DNA from: Actinoplanes siamensis
Lineage (GTDB): Bacteria > Actinomycetota > Actinomycetes > Mycobacteriales > Micromonosporaceae
Direction: 5' to 3'
DNA length: 64,000 nt
Assembly (NCBI RefSeq): GCF_016862395.1
Contig: NZ_BOMW01000045.1
Coordinates: forward strand, 45,211-109,210
The notes below the pieces were generated by a model. The model was not told the DNA's origin and made no database searches. It worked only from the letters and a program-made list of their open reading frames with translations. Positions 42,092 to 50,864 of the stretch are shown one piece after another (the stretch's first letter is position 1; the number at the start of each line of letters is the position of its first letter). Both the position numbers and the translations under genes were made by a program.

Positions 42092-42250
42092 CTATCGAAC
42101 CTCGTTCATCCTGGTGTTGATGCGCGCTATTTCCTCGACGTAGCGGACCCGCTCGGCATGGGTGAGCCCGAGGATCTCGGTCCGCGGCCAGTGGAAGTGG
42201 TAGGCGACGTACGCGACCTCCTCGTGGAGCCGGTCGGCCCCGTACGTCAC
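42092..42250 (-). CDS. DUF6760 family small eCIS protein
   Basis: A 52-residue protein (VTYGADRLHEEVAYVAYHFH, then WPRTEILGLTHAERVRYVEE) matching the short DUF6760 family found in contractile injection loci. The Trp-Pro and Glu-Ile-Leu-Leu-type helix resembles phage tail assembly partners of the preceding protein. The GTG overlaps the upstream stop (GTGA) and the repeat-protein ATG follows 4 bases after its stop. Such a pair (assembly protein plus small partner) often acts as chaperones for the tape measure, supporting a tape-measure-like role for the next gene. Confidence 0.85.
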   Translation of the reverse strand: MTYGADRLHEEVAYVAYHFHWPRTEILGLTHAERVRYVEEIARINTRMNEVR

Positions 42251-42696
42251 GATTCCCCCAGGCGGCTGCCGGCCAGGTCGACGTCGAACGAGGTCTCGCA
42301 CGCCGGGCAGGTCACCTCGGCCAGCGTGTGCCCCTCCGCGTTGATCCGGCGGTAGAGATCCTGCAGAAACGCCAGGTCGGAGGCGAACAGCCGCTCGATC
42401 GTCTCGGTGCGGACCGTGGTGATCGTGCCGATCCGGGTCACCACCAGGCTGAGCAGGACCACCGACAGGTACGCCGGGTTCTGCTTGACCCGCACGTCGA
42501 TCAGCGGCGCCAGCTCGTCCCGCGCGGTGGCCAGACGCATCGAGCCGTCCCGATGCACCTGGCCGTCCTCGTCGACGTACCCCCGCGGAAGCTGGAAGGT
42601 GAACTCGGTCTGCAGCCGCGCCGGGGGTTCCGCCGCCGGAGGCGTGTCCGGATCACCGACCAGGAGATCTCCGCTGGAGACGTTGCGCCGCCTCAT
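42247..42696 (-). CDS. Phage tail assembly chaperone-like eCIS protein
   Basis: The 149-residue product resembles tail assembly proteins placed after the tube gene: LQTEFTFQLPRGYVDEDGQVHRDGSMRLATARDELAPLIDVRV (about 28-70), then LSVVLLSLVVTRIGTI, LFASDLAFLQDLYRRINAEG, and a C-terminal CPACETSFDVDLAG with a CxxC pair. Its start overlaps the tube stop (ATGA) and its stop overlaps the DUF6760 start (GTGA). A role in keeping tube or tape-measure subunits soluble is inferred from phage parallels. Confidence 0.78.
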   Translation of the reverse strand: MRRRNVSSGDLLVGDPDTPPAAEPPARLQTEFTFQLPRGYVDEDGQVHRDGSMRLATARDELAPLIDVRVKQNPAYLSVVLLSLVVTRIGTITTVRTETIERLFASDLAFLQDLYRRINAEGHTLAEVTCPACETSFDVDLAGSRLGES

Positions 42697-43133
42697 GACG
42701 TGCTGATGTCCTCGTAGACCACGGTGACCTTCTCGGTCGCGGCGGTGGAGTCGCCGGCCTTCAGGCTCGGGCCCTCCCACTTGTTGACCCACGCGTTGGT
42801 CAGCTCGAAGCGCCGGCCCTCCTGGCGCTGCGAGTCGTTGATGATGATGCTGATGTGCTTGCGGGCGTCGTCGACGGCCCCGTTCAGGAACGTCTTCTTG
42901 ATCCAGTCGGTGAACGCGCTGCTCTTGTCGAGGCCGCGGGTGATGGTGCACTCGCCGCCCTTGCGCGCCCCCGGGATCTTGCGGATCACCAGCTCGCCGG
43001 TCGGGGTCACCTGCTGGACCTCGATGGCGTCGAGCTCGAAGGTCAGGCCGCTGACCTCCTGCACGTACTCGACCTGGATGCCGCCCAGCTCCACCGAGAA
43101 GCTGTGGACGATGAGGGTGTCGCCACCGGCCAT
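42693..43133 (-). CDS. cis1: Inner tube protein (Cis1, gp19-type)
   Basis: The 146-residue product is the main hexameric inner tube: GDTLIVHSFSVELGGIQVEYVQEVSGLTFELDAIEVQQV near the N-terminus, CTITRGLDKSSAFTDWIKKTFLNG in the middle and KVTVVYEDIS at the end. It lies 18 bases downstream of the sheath gene, the canonical sheath-tube pair, and overlaps the assembly protein (ATGA). It is expected to be among the most highly translated eCIS products. Confidence 0.93.
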   Translation of the reverse strand: MAGGDTLIVHSFSVELGGIQVEYVQEVSGLTFELDAIEVQQVTPTGELVIRKIPGARKGGECTITRGLDKSSAFTDWIKKTFLNGAVDDARKHISIIINDSQRQEGRRFELTNAWVNKWEGPSLKAGDSTAATEKVTVVYEDISTS

Positions 43134-43151
43134 TTTCGCCGCCTTCCTCTA

Positions 43152-44702
43152 CTACTCGTTGACCAGGCTGGTGCTGTCGGAGAACTGCGAGAGCCGGAAG
43201 ACCACGAACTCGGCCGGCTTGACCGGGCAGATGCCGATCTCGCAGACGACCTGCCCCCGGTCGATGACCTCCGGCGGGTTCGTCTCGCTGTCGCACTTGA
43301 CGTAGAACGACTCGGCCGCGGTGGCCCCGAACAGCGCGCCGCGACGCCACTCCTCGGTCAGGAACGCGGTGATGTTGCGGCGGATGGTGCCCCAGAGCCG
43401 CTGGTCGTTCGGTTCGAAGACGATCCACTGGGTGCCGAGGAGGATCGACTCCTCGATGTAGTTGAAGAGGCGGCGCACGTTGATGTAACGCCAGGCCGGG
43501 TCGGACGAGAGCGTGCGGGCGCCCCAGACGCGCACGCCGCGGCCCGGGAACGCCCGGATGCAGTTGACCCCGACCGGGTTGAGCAGGTCCTGCTCGCCCT
43601 TGGTGATGTTGTTCTGCAGCTCGACGACACCGCGCAGCACCTCGTTGGCGGGCGCCTTGTGCACGCCGCGCTCGTTGTCGCTGCGCGACCAGAGGCCGGC
43701 GATGTGACCGCTCGGCGGCATCATCACGTTGCGGCCGCCGGCCGGGTCGAAGACCTTGACCCAGGGGTAGTAGAGGGCGGCGAACTTCGAGTCGTACCCC
43801 GCGGTCTCCTGCCGCCACACCCGCACCTGCTGGGCGCTCAGGTCCGGCGGGGTGTCCAGGATGGCCAGCCGGTCGCCCATCTGCTCGCAGTGCGAGATCA
43901 GTGCGAGCTGCGCGGCCTTGACCTCCTCCAGGCTGAGCGACCCCTGCTGGTACGCGGCCATCAGGTCGGGCGCGACCACCATGGTGACCTCGTCGATCGC
44001 CTCCAGCCCGCCCAGGCCGGAGCGGGTGTCCACGTCGCCGGCGAACTCGTCGACCGACACGCCGGACGGGACGATGTCGGCGCCGGCGGCCGGGGCCGGC
44101 AGCGTGACCGTCTGGTTCGCCGGGCGGGCCAGCGCGTTCGCCGTGGCCGCCTCCTCCAGCAGGATCAGCTTGGAGTGCTCGCGGACCTGGCTGACCACGT
44201 TGTTGTCGCCGCGGCGGCGGAACGAGCCCTGGAAGACCTCGGCCTGCTGGCCGTTCTGGCGCACGATCAGCCGGAACTGGTCGTCGCCGACGCCGTCGCC
44301 CTCGGGGTCGGCGACCTCGACGGTGACCTCACCGCCGGTGGCCGAGCCGGCCAGCGCCACCGCGCGGAACGTGCCGATCTGGGCCGGCGCGCCGTTCGGC
44401 AGTGCCTTCTGCCCGTTGGTGGACACGTTGCCGGTGGCCGGCGTGCCGACCCGGACGATGTACGCGACGCCCCCACCGTTCGCGAAGTAGCCGTACACCG
44501 AGTTGGCCAGGTAGGTGCCCTCGACCATGCCACCGAACACCTGGACGTACTGACTCCAGTTGGTGACCAGCGTCGGCGTGTGGAAGGGTCCTTTCTCGGC
44601 GAATCCCACGAACGCCGTCACGGCGGTTCCGACGCCCTCGATGGGGCGCGAACCGCTCGGCGCCTCCTCCACGTAGACGCCGGGAGACAGGTACGTCGGC
44701 AT
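43152..44702 (-). CDS. cis2: Contractile tail sheath protein (Cis2)
   Basis: The 516-residue product forms the contractile sheath. It has the sheath N-terminus MPTYLSPGVYVEEAPSGSRP followed by GVGTAVTAFVGFAEKGP. A variable surface domain covers about 100-260, and the conserved C-terminal domain contains YYPWVKVFDPAGGRNVMMPPSGHIAG, GVNCIRAFPGRGVRVWGART, YINVRRLFNYIEESIL and ESFYVKCDSETNPPEVIDRGQVVCEIGI. A single sheath gene is present. GAAGGGG lies upstream of the ATG. It leads the structural gene group after a 339-base gap that can hold a promoter. Confidence 0.96.
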   Translation of the reverse strand: MPTYLSPGVYVEEAPSGSRPIEGVGTAVTAFVGFAEKGPFHTPTLVTNWSQYVQVFGGMVEGTYLANSVYGYFANGGGVAYIVRVGTPATGNVSTNGQKALPNGAPAQIGTFRAVALAGSATGGEVTVEVADPEGDGVGDDQFRLIVRQNGQQAEVFQGSFRRRGDNNVVSQVREHSKLILLEEAATANALARPANQTVTLPAPAAGADIVPSGVSVDEFAGDVDTRSGLGGLEAIDEVTMVVAPDLMAAYQQGSLSLEEVKAAQLALISHCEQMGDRLAILDTPPDLSAQQVRVWRQETAGYDSKFAALYYPWVKVFDPAGGRNVMMPPSGHIAGLWSRSDNERGVHKAPANEVLRGVVELQNNITKGEQDLLNPVGVNCIRAFPGRGVRVWGARTLSSDPAWRYINVRRLFNYIEESILLGTQWIVFEPNDQRLWGTIRRNITAFLTEEWRRGALFGATAAESFYVKCDSETNPPEVIDRGQVVCEIGICPVKPAEFVVFRLSQFSDSTSLVNE

Positions 44703-45041
44703 GCGGAACCCCTTCAAACCCGTGATGGTGGACCTTGCCAGCCTGGCCCGGTGATCCGGGCGCGCCAAGGTCCGTCGGGGCGTCACGGAGGGCAGAAACC
44801 GTGCCCGAGCGATGCGCCGTCCGGGGCCGGGCGACGGTGTTTGCTGGCGGGATGCACTCCGGACGAACCGTTTCCAGACAGGAGTTCCGGCGGGACACGG
44901 CGCCGGCGACGGCCCGGGGCGACCATGGTCCGAACCGGACACATCTTGCCCCGAACGCGGCCCGGATTCATCTTCTGCGGCGCACGTCGGCAACGCCGCG
45001 GCCGGGCGGCACCGTGACGCTGACGAGCCGGTGGATCGAGG
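44703..45041. other. 339-bp gap upstream of the sheath gene, probable internal promoter region
   Basis: No gene is supported. It separates the regulatory/ATPase part of the eCIS genes from the structural part. Next to the sheath it contains a nested stem-loop, reported separately. Confidence 0.45.
44730..44773 (-). promoter_or_regulatory. Nested stem-loop in the leader of the sheath gene
   Basis: GGACCTTG (44730-44737) pairs with CAAGGTCC (44766-44773). An inner CCCGG/CCGGG stem (44747-44751 with 44756-44760) closes a TGAT loop. It lies 28-71 bases before the sheath start and may affect leader stability or translation. Confidence 0.35.
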
Positions 45042-47060
45042 TCACCGAAAGGTGGGCAGGAGGCGGCCGAGCTTGCGGTACTCCCGCTCGGCGGCCGCCA
45101 CCAGCTGGGCCATCGTGACCGGGCCGCCGGCCGCCGCGGCGAGGTAGCCCGCGGTGACCACGCAGGACCGGATGGCGCCACCGGAGAGTTCGTACGTCCG
45201 GGCGCAGCGCTCCAGATCGATGTCGTCCGCCCGGGGCAGGTCGGCGCCCAGGCAGTGATCCCACAACGCGTGCCGCTGGGCCTGATCGGGCACCGGGAAG
45301 TCGACGATCACGTCGAGCCGCCTGATGAACGCCTCGTCCAGGTTCGCCCGCAGGTTCGTGGTCAGGATCGCCACGCCGTCGAACGACTCCATCCGCTGCA
45401 GCAGGTACGCGCTCTCCATGTTCGCGTACCGGTCGTGCGCGTCGCTCACCTCGGAACGCTTGCCGAAGATCGCGTCCGCCTCGTCGAAGAGCAGCACGCC
45501 GTTCACCCCGGCCGCCTCGACGAAGATGCGTTCCAGGTTCTTCTCGGTCTGGCCGACGTACTTGTCGACGACCGTGGACAGGTCCACCACGTACAGGTCG
45601 AGACCCAGGTCCGCGGCGACCACCTCGGCCGACATGGTCTTGCCGGTGCCCGAGTCGCCGGCGAAGAGCGCGGTCACGCCGCGTCCCCGGCCGCCGCCCG
45701 GCCTCAGCCGCCAGCCGCCCAGCACCTGCTCCCGGTGCCGCACTCGACCGGCCAGGTCGCGCAGCTGCCGCCCGACCTCCTCGGGCACCACCAGATCGGC
45801 CCAGGTGACGCCGGGCTCCACCCGGCGGGCGAGCTGTTCCAGCCCGGCCGCGTTCTGGCTGCGTACCCCGGCCCGGATGTGCCCGGCGCCGACGCGCCGC
45901 GCGCCGGCGAGCAGCGCGAGGTGGGTGGCGACGGTCGCGGCCCGGCGTGCCTGCGTGGCATTGAGGGTGTACGGCGACAGCTCGCGCGCCACATCCACCC
46001 CCTCCTCGACAGGCGTGCCGAGCGACGCCTGCCACAGCGCCAGCCGTTCGGCGCCCACCGCCGGTGCGGTCACCAGCACCGGAGCCTGCTCGGCCCAGAG
46101 CGGGTCCCACCGCGACCGCCCGGTCAGCACCACCGGCGCCGCGGCGTCCAGCAGCCCGTGCAGCACGCCCGTCCGTTCCGGGTCGACCGGCCCGGCGATC
46201 AGCCCGGCGCCGGACAGCCGGGCCTCGCGGACCGCTGTCGCGATCACCTCGGCCGGCGCCGGGTCGGCGGCCAGGACGTCCAGGTCGAGCCGCAGCGCCA
46301 CGCGGCCGGCCGCGGCCAGCGCCGAGGCGGCCAGGTCCTCGGCCGCGCCGGCACCCGGATCGCGCACGTAGGACAGCCGGTGCCCGGCGCGGATCGCGGC
46401 GGCCAACCCGGCGGCGCCGGCCGGCTCCCAGCCCGGCGCGGCGACCGGCCGCAGCAGCCGGGCCAGGCGCGGGTCGGGGCGGTCGCCGCCGAGCAGATGC
46501 CCGATCAGCCGGTCCGGGACGCGCAGCGTGCGGGTCAGGAACGGCCGGTCGGTCTCCTCGACGAGGAGCAGGCCGCCGTCGACGAGCGGGCAGCCGGCGG
46601 TCAGCCGGGCCCGGACCGTGCCCAGCACGGGCGGGACGCCGCACAGCTCGATGGCCAGCCCGGCGGTGGCCCGGGGGCGGGTGACGTCGTCGTTGAGGTA
46701 GCCGTAGAGCTTCTCGTACCGCCGGTCCAGGTCCGGCAGCAGCGCGATCAGCAACAGCTCGGAGTCCAGCGGGAGCAGGCCGAACTCGCGGATCAGCGCG
46801 CGCAGCGGCACGGTCAGCCCGGCGGCCTCGGCCCGGTCGGCGACCTCCTCGGCGGCGGCCAGGGCGTCCCTGTCGACCAGGTCGGGCAGCGGGCCGGCGC
46901 TGGGGTCCTCGATCAGCCGGCGGGCCGCGTCCGCGGACAGGTGCAGCCCGCGCAGCGGGTCACCGGGCTCCGGGTCGGTCTTCTGGCGGATCGCGAAGGC
47001 GTACCGGACCCGCTGTTCGATCAGGGCCAGCCGGGTGCCGAAGTACTCGGCGTCGCTCAC
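45042..47060 (-). CDS. cis15: AAA+ ATPase of the injection system (Cis15)
   Basis: The 672-residue protein is the CIS-associated AAA ATPase, thought to help assemble or remodel the particle. The N-terminal half (to about 420) is a poorly conserved helical and alpha/beta region. The C-terminal AAA+ module has Walker A FAGDSGTGKTM (about 465-475), Walker B GVLLFDEADAIFG (about 520), sensor VAILTTNLRANLDEAF and the arginine-finger region RRLDVIVDFPVP. Its ATG overlaps the Cis16 stop (ATGA). Confidence 0.93.
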   Translation of the reverse strand: MSDAEYFGTRLALIEQRVRYAFAIRQKTDPEPGDPLRGLHLSADAARRLIEDPSAGPLPDLVDRDALAAAEEVADRAEAAGLTVPLRALIREFGLLPLDSELLLIALLPDLDRRYEKLYGYLNDDVTRPRATAGLAIELCGVPPVLGTVRARLTAGCPLVDGGLLLVEETDRPFLTRTLRVPDRLIGHLLGGDRPDPRLARLLRPVAAPGWEPAGAAGLAAAIRAGHRLSYVRDPGAGAAEDLAASALAAAGRVALRLDLDVLAADPAPAEVIATAVREARLSGAGLIAGPVDPERTGVLHGLLDAAAPVVLTGRSRWDPLWAEQAPVLVTAPAVGAERLALWQASLGTPVEEGVDVARELSPYTLNATQARRAATVATHLALLAGARRVGAGHIRAGVRSQNAAGLEQLARRVEPGVTWADLVVPEEVGRQLRDLAGRVRHREQVLGGWRLRPGGGRGRGVTALFAGDSGTGKTMSAEVVAADLGLDLYVVDLSTVVDKYVGQTEKNLERIFVEAAGVNGVLLFDEADAIFGKRSEVSDAHDRYANMESAYLLQRMESFDGVAILTTNLRANLDEAFIRRLDVIVDFPVPDQAQRHALWDHCLGADLPRADDIDLERCARTYELSGGAIRSCVVTAGYLAAAAGGPVTMAQLVAAAEREYRKLGRLLPTFR

Positions 47061-47770
47061 CGGTTCGGGCCGATCGGCCGGCCGCCACGGCGCCGGCGTT
47101 CGCCGGGCAGCTCACGTTCCCGGGGTACGCCGATCCGGGGCACGGCCTCCCCCTCCGTCAGCTCGGGCTGGTTCAGCCGCCGGGACTCGTGCACGCCGGT
47201 GTCCGCGTCGCGGGTGCGCAGCCGCAGCCCGTCGGTGACCGTCGCCGCGGCGCGGACGCTGCCACCGGCCAGCGGGGCGACCACCACCAGGTCGAGCGAC
47301 GGCTTGAGGTTGCCGCCCACAGCGGTCCAGATGTCCGCCAGACCGCGGTCGCGCGTCGGCGGCACCGCGATGGTCAGCGAGACCGGCAGGCCGAGGTCGG
47401 CCAGCGTCCCGGTCAGCAGCTCGGGCGGGACCGCGTCGTGCCGGACCAGCCCGGCCAGCAGCACCGAGAGGATCCGGTGCTCGTCCTGCGGGCGGCTGGT
47501 CCACGCGGTGACCAGATAGGACAGCGAGAACCACCGGGGCGCGTCGTGCTCGGCCACGACGGCGCCCTGGTCGTCGTACTCTGCCGCGGAACCCTGCTGG
47601 CGCAGCGACATGTCCTCCTGGATGTCGTAGAGGAACAGGTTCACCGTCGGGGCGGTCCGCCGCGCCGTCCACTCCTTGGTCGGCGCGTCGAACGCCACCT
47701 GGATGTCCAGGCCGGGCAGGGTGTCCTCGTTGAGCAGCGACAGCAGCGCCGCGTCCACCTCGTCGATCAC
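47057..47770 (-). CDS. cis16: DUF4255 tail terminator-like protein (Cis16)
   Basis: The 237-residue product has the DUF4255/Pvc16 N-terminal domain: IDEVDAALLSLLNEDTLPGLDIQVAFDAPTKEW, then APTVNLFLYDIQEDMSLRQ, WFSLSYLVTAWTSRPQDEHRILSVLLAGLV and LPVSLTIAVPP. Afp16-type proteins cap and set the end of the tube and sheath. The C-terminal 40 residues are Arg/Gly-rich. GTG start overlapping the upstream stop (GTGA), and its stop overlaps the ATPase start. Confidence 0.92.
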   Translation of the reverse strand: MIDEVDAALLSLLNEDTLPGLDIQVAFDAPTKEWTARRTAPTVNLFLYDIQEDMSLRQQGSAAEYDDQGAVVAEHDAPRWFSLSYLVTAWTSRPQDEHRILSVLLAGLVRHDAVPPELLTGTLADLGLPVSLTIAVPPTRDRGLADIWTAVGGNLKPSLDLVVVAPLAGGSVRAAATVTDGLRLRTRDADTGVHESRRLNQPELTEGEAVPRIGVPRERELPGERRRRGGRPIGPNR

Positions 47771-50700
47771 TTGCGCAGCACCAGCCCCGGTGGCTGCTGG
47801 GCCGGCTGGACCACCTGGAAGTCGGTGGTCACCCGGGTGAGACCGGATCCGGTGGCGATCACCTGGCGCGGGCCGAGCTCGTCCTTCCAGAGCACCAGCA
47901 GCTGCGCGTCGAAGCGACCCCCGGCGTCCGGCACCGCCGGGTTGGCCGCCACCGTCACGCCGGTGTCCCAGGCCAGCCGCACCCGGACGCCCGGCGGGAA
48001 GTCGAAGCCCCGGATGATCGTGACGAAGCCGGGCGGACCCAGCTCCGGGTTGGCCAGGATCCTCGGCTGCAGGACCACCAGGGGCGTCGAGACCCGGCGG
48101 GCGGTCAGCGTGTCGGCGTTGATGGTCCCCTGCACCGTCGTGGTGATCTTCTTGGGCGGCACCAGGATGAAGGTCAGCTCGGTGGAGGCGCCCGGGGTCA
48201 GATCACCGATCCGGCAGACCGTCAGGTCACAGTTGCCGGGCCGGGTGACGACCGGGATGCCGCGCGGCAGCCGGGGATTGATGGTCACCCCGGTGGCCGT
48301 GCTGCCGCCGATGTTGCGCACCGTGTAGCGGACCGTGGTCCGGTGACCGACCCAGGTGGGCGTCGGCGTGATCACCACGCTGACCTGCAGCAGCGGCGGC
48401 AGGGGCGGGGTGGGCGGGCGGACCACCGGCGGGGAGAGGCTGGGCGAGGCGCTCGGCGGGGCGCTGGGCGACGCCGCCGGGGGCGCCTCGGCGGTGAACT
48501 CGGCGGCGGCCTGGTTGTCCCGCGGAGCGGCGTCGGCCAGCCAGCCGCCGGCCGTCCAGCGCACCACCACGGTGCCGGCCGAGGTGGCGGTCAGCGTGAC
48601 CCGCACGCCGACGGTCTTGCCGATGCCCGGCGTGCCCAGGTCGCAGAAGAGCCCGGCCACATCGCAGGTGCCGAGGTCGGCCTCCAGCGCGGTGACCTGG
48701 AAGCCGACAGGCGTCGCGATCCGCACCCGGACGCCGTGCGCGGTCACCGGCCCCCTGTCGGTCACCGAGAGGGCCACCGTCGCGGTCTTCCCGGTGGTGA
48801 CCTTCCCGGGCGAGCTGACCAGGGCGGTGGTGACGTCGCTGGCACGCTGCCAGGCCGGCCACATCTGCCGTCCGGGGATCTCCCAGGTCAGGCCGTCCCG
48901 GACGCCGTTGTCCAGCTCGTACGTCTTGACGTAGTCGGGCTGGGTGGCGGCGGCGAACCGGCGCGACGAGTGAGCCAGCGTCCGGCTGTCCGGCGACCAG
49001 TCCACCCCGCGCGGGTGGTGCGGGCCGGTGTCCGGGGCGGTCAGCGCGTCGCCGCAGGTGCTGTTCGCCGGCACCAGCACCTGGCAGTTGTCGCCGGCCG
49101 AGTCGGTGACGAGCATCCCGTCCGGCGCCCGGCCGAACGCGATCTGGTTGCCGTCCGGCGAGAAGCCGGCGCCGTAGTCGGCCCGGCCGGTCCCGCCCGA
49201 GACCCGGGTCAGGTCGAGCTGCGTGCCGGTGCCGCCGGCGGCGGCAAGCCAGAGGTGGCTGTTCGCGGCCGCCCCGTCGGTCTGCCCGCGGGCGAAGACC
49301 AGCGAGGCGCTGTCCGGGGACCAGGCCGGCTGGGTCTCACCGACCAGGTCGCCGTTCGTCGGGATCGTCACGGGCGACACGCCGGTCTCCGCGTCCACCA
49401 CCACGATCCGCGCCGGCTGGCCCGGCGTCCGCAGCGAGTAGGCGATCCGCTTGCCGTCCGGCGACCAGACCCCCTGGGTCTCCGAGCCGGTAGCGGTGCG
49501 CCCCGGCAGCTCCAGCCGCTTGCCGTTGCTGCCGTCCGCCCAGACCACCCAGAGCCGGGCCACCCGGTTGCCGCCCTCGGTCACGAACCGGCTGACCAGG
49601 ATGCGCTGCCCGTCCGGCGAGTACGACGGCCGGGACGTCCACGGATCCCCGTTCACCGGGTTCCACAGCAGGTTCGGGTCGGCGTCGGCGCCCGGGTCCT
49701 CGCGCAGTACGGACACCCCGAGGTCGCGCGGGTCGACGGCGTCCGGCCGGACGTCGGACAGGTCGGCGGTGAACCGGTCCGGCGCCGAGGTGCGGGTGAT
49801 CAGCAGCCGCTCGGTGGCGCCGCCCGGGTTGTACCAGCTCGGAGTGCCGACCGAGCGGTCCTCGCCGTACCGCAGCTCCGCGATGCAGGGGCAGCCGTCG
49901 TCGCGGGGCTCGCCGCTGTAGACCAAGTCGACGCCGCCGAGCGCGCCGGCGGGCTGGGTGTTGCGGCTGACGAACGCGACAGTGCGGCCGTCCGGATGCC
50001 AGGCCGGTGAATGGCTCTCCCAGCTGGAGGTGAGCATCAGCCGGTCGTTCCCGCCGTCCAGCGTGCTGATGTGCACCTTGCGGTCGGTCGCGCTGGCCGG
50101 CGCGGCGGTCCAGGCGATCAGGCCGCGCTCGGCGACCGGGTTCCAGGACGGCTGCCCCGCGCCGCCGGCGACGGAGGTGACGAAGCGGGCCGGGCCGTCG
50201 GCCAGCGGGATGCACCAGACCTGCGGCACGTCCGAGCCGCGCCTGCCCTCGAAGGCGAGCTCGGTGCCGTCCGGCGACCAGGACGGCCAGTAGTTGTCGC
50301 CGGTCCCGTCGGTGACCCGCCGCGGGGTGCCGCCGGAGATGCCTACCACCCAGAGGTCGCGGGCGCTGTTCTGGCCGTCGCGGGTCAACGCGTACGCCAC
50401 CCGGGTGCCGTCCGGTGAGATCACCGGGTGGCTCGCCACCTGGGCGGTGTCCCTGGTCAGCTGCACCGGGTCGCCGGTCCCGGTCCAGGCCCACACCTGC
50501 GCCAGGCGCGAGGTGCGGCGGCTCACGAACGTCACCGCGGCGCCGCGGGCCGAGGCCTCGTCGTCGAAGTGCTGCACGCCGCCGGCGTAGAGCGGGTCGG
50601 AGCCGGTCGTGCCGGTGACCACGCCGACCGACCGGTGCGCGGTGCCGACGTAGGCGACCCGCAGGTCGGCGGCACGCAGCGGGGGATCGCCGGGCGCGGC

Positions 50701-50790
50701 GCCCGCCTCGCCGGCGACCATCGTCCACACACCGGGCACCGCGACGAGCGCGGCCAGGGCAAGGGCCGTGAACGCCCGAGACTTACGCAC
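47767..50790 (-). CDS. Secreted PD40 beta-propeller / DUF11-repeat protein, first gene of the eCIS operon
   Basis: The 1007-residue product starts with a signal peptide (VRKSRAFTALALAALVAVPGVW...AAPGD). A TolB-like region of about 600 residues follows, with many PD40 repeats (HPVISPDGTRVAYAL, YWPSWSPDGTELAFEG, RPSYSPDGQRILVSRF, QGVWSPDGKRIAYSL). Next are a CARDB/DUF11-like beta domain (VTTGKTATVALSVTDRG...), a Pro/Ser linker near residue 745, a second DUF11-like domain (TVRYTVRNIGGSTATGVTI) and a final beta domain. The start is placed at GTG with GAGGAT 8 bases upstream. It is coupled to Cis16 (GTGA), so it is made with the machine yet exported. Role unknown. Confidence 0.85.
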   Translation of the reverse strand: MRKSRAFTALALAALVAVPGVWTMVAGEAGAAPGDPPLRAADLRVAYVGTAHRSVGVVTGTTGSDPLYAGGVQHFDDEASARGAAVTFVSRRTSRLAQVWAWTGTGDPVQLTRDTAQVASHPVISPDGTRVAYALTRDGQNSARDLWVVGISGGTPRRVTDGTGDNYWPSWSPDGTELAFEGRRGSDVPQVWCIPLADGPARFVTSVAGGAGQPSWNPVAERGLIAWTAAPASATDRKVHISTLDGGNDRLMLTSSWESHSPAWHPDGRTVAFVSRNTQPAGALGGVDLVYSGEPRDDGCPCIAELRYGEDRSVGTPSWYNPGGATERLLITRTSAPDRFTADLSDVRPDAVDPRDLGVSVLREDPGADADPNLLWNPVNGDPWTSRPSYSPDGQRILVSRFVTEGGNRVARLWVVWADGSNGKRLELPGRTATGSETQGVWSPDGKRIAYSLRTPGQPARIVVVDAETGVSPVTIPTNGDLVGETQPAWSPDSASLVFARGQTDGAAANSHLWLAAAGGTGTQLDLTRVSGGTGRADYGAGFSPDGNQIAFGRAPDGMLVTDSAGDNCQVLVPANSTCGDALTAPDTGPHHPRGVDWSPDSRTLAHSSRRFAAATQPDYVKTYELDNGVRDGLTWEIPGRQMWPAWQRASDVTTALVSSPGKVTTGKTATVALSVTDRGPVTAHGVRVRIATPVGFQVTALEADLGTCDVAGLFCDLGTPGIGKTVGVRVTLTATSAGTVVVRWTAGGWLADAAPRDNQAAAEFTAEAPPAASPSAPPSASPSLSPPVVRPPTPPLPPLLQVSVVITPTPTWVGHRTTVRYTVRNIGGSTATGVTINPRLPRGIPVVTRPGNCDLTVCRIGDLTPGASTELTFILVPPKKITTTVQGTINADTLTARRVSTPLVVLQPRILANPELGPPGFVTIIRGFDFPPGVRVRLAWDTGVTVAANPAVPDAGGRFDAQLLVLWKDELGPRQVIATGSGLTRVTTDFQVVQPAQQPPGLVLRK

Positions 50791-50810
50791 GATGTCATCC
50801 TCAGCAATGG

Positions 50811-50839
50811 GCCCCGGCGCCCGCACCGGGCGCCGGGGC
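50811..50839 (-). terminator. Strong hairpin just upstream of the eCIS operon's first gene
   Basis: GCCCCGGCGCCCG (50811-50823) and its exact inverse (50827-50839) enclose a CAC loop, a 13-bp perfect stem. It lies 25 bases after the LuxR stop and only 20 bases before the first eCIS start. It may terminate the LuxR transcript or act as an attenuator in the eCIS leader. Confidence 0.7.
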
Positions 50840-50864
50840 AGTCACGAGGGCAGGATGTGTGCCC

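Noticed and set aside
42855..45017. 720-codon plus-strand frame opposite tube and sheath
   Set aside because: No motif and biased composition; sheath and tube on the other strand are unambiguous.
31021..50790. Interpretation as prophage or type VI secretion system
   Set aside because: No capsid, terminase, integrase or lysis genes, and no TssJLM membrane complex or ClpV; gene content and order fit eCIS.
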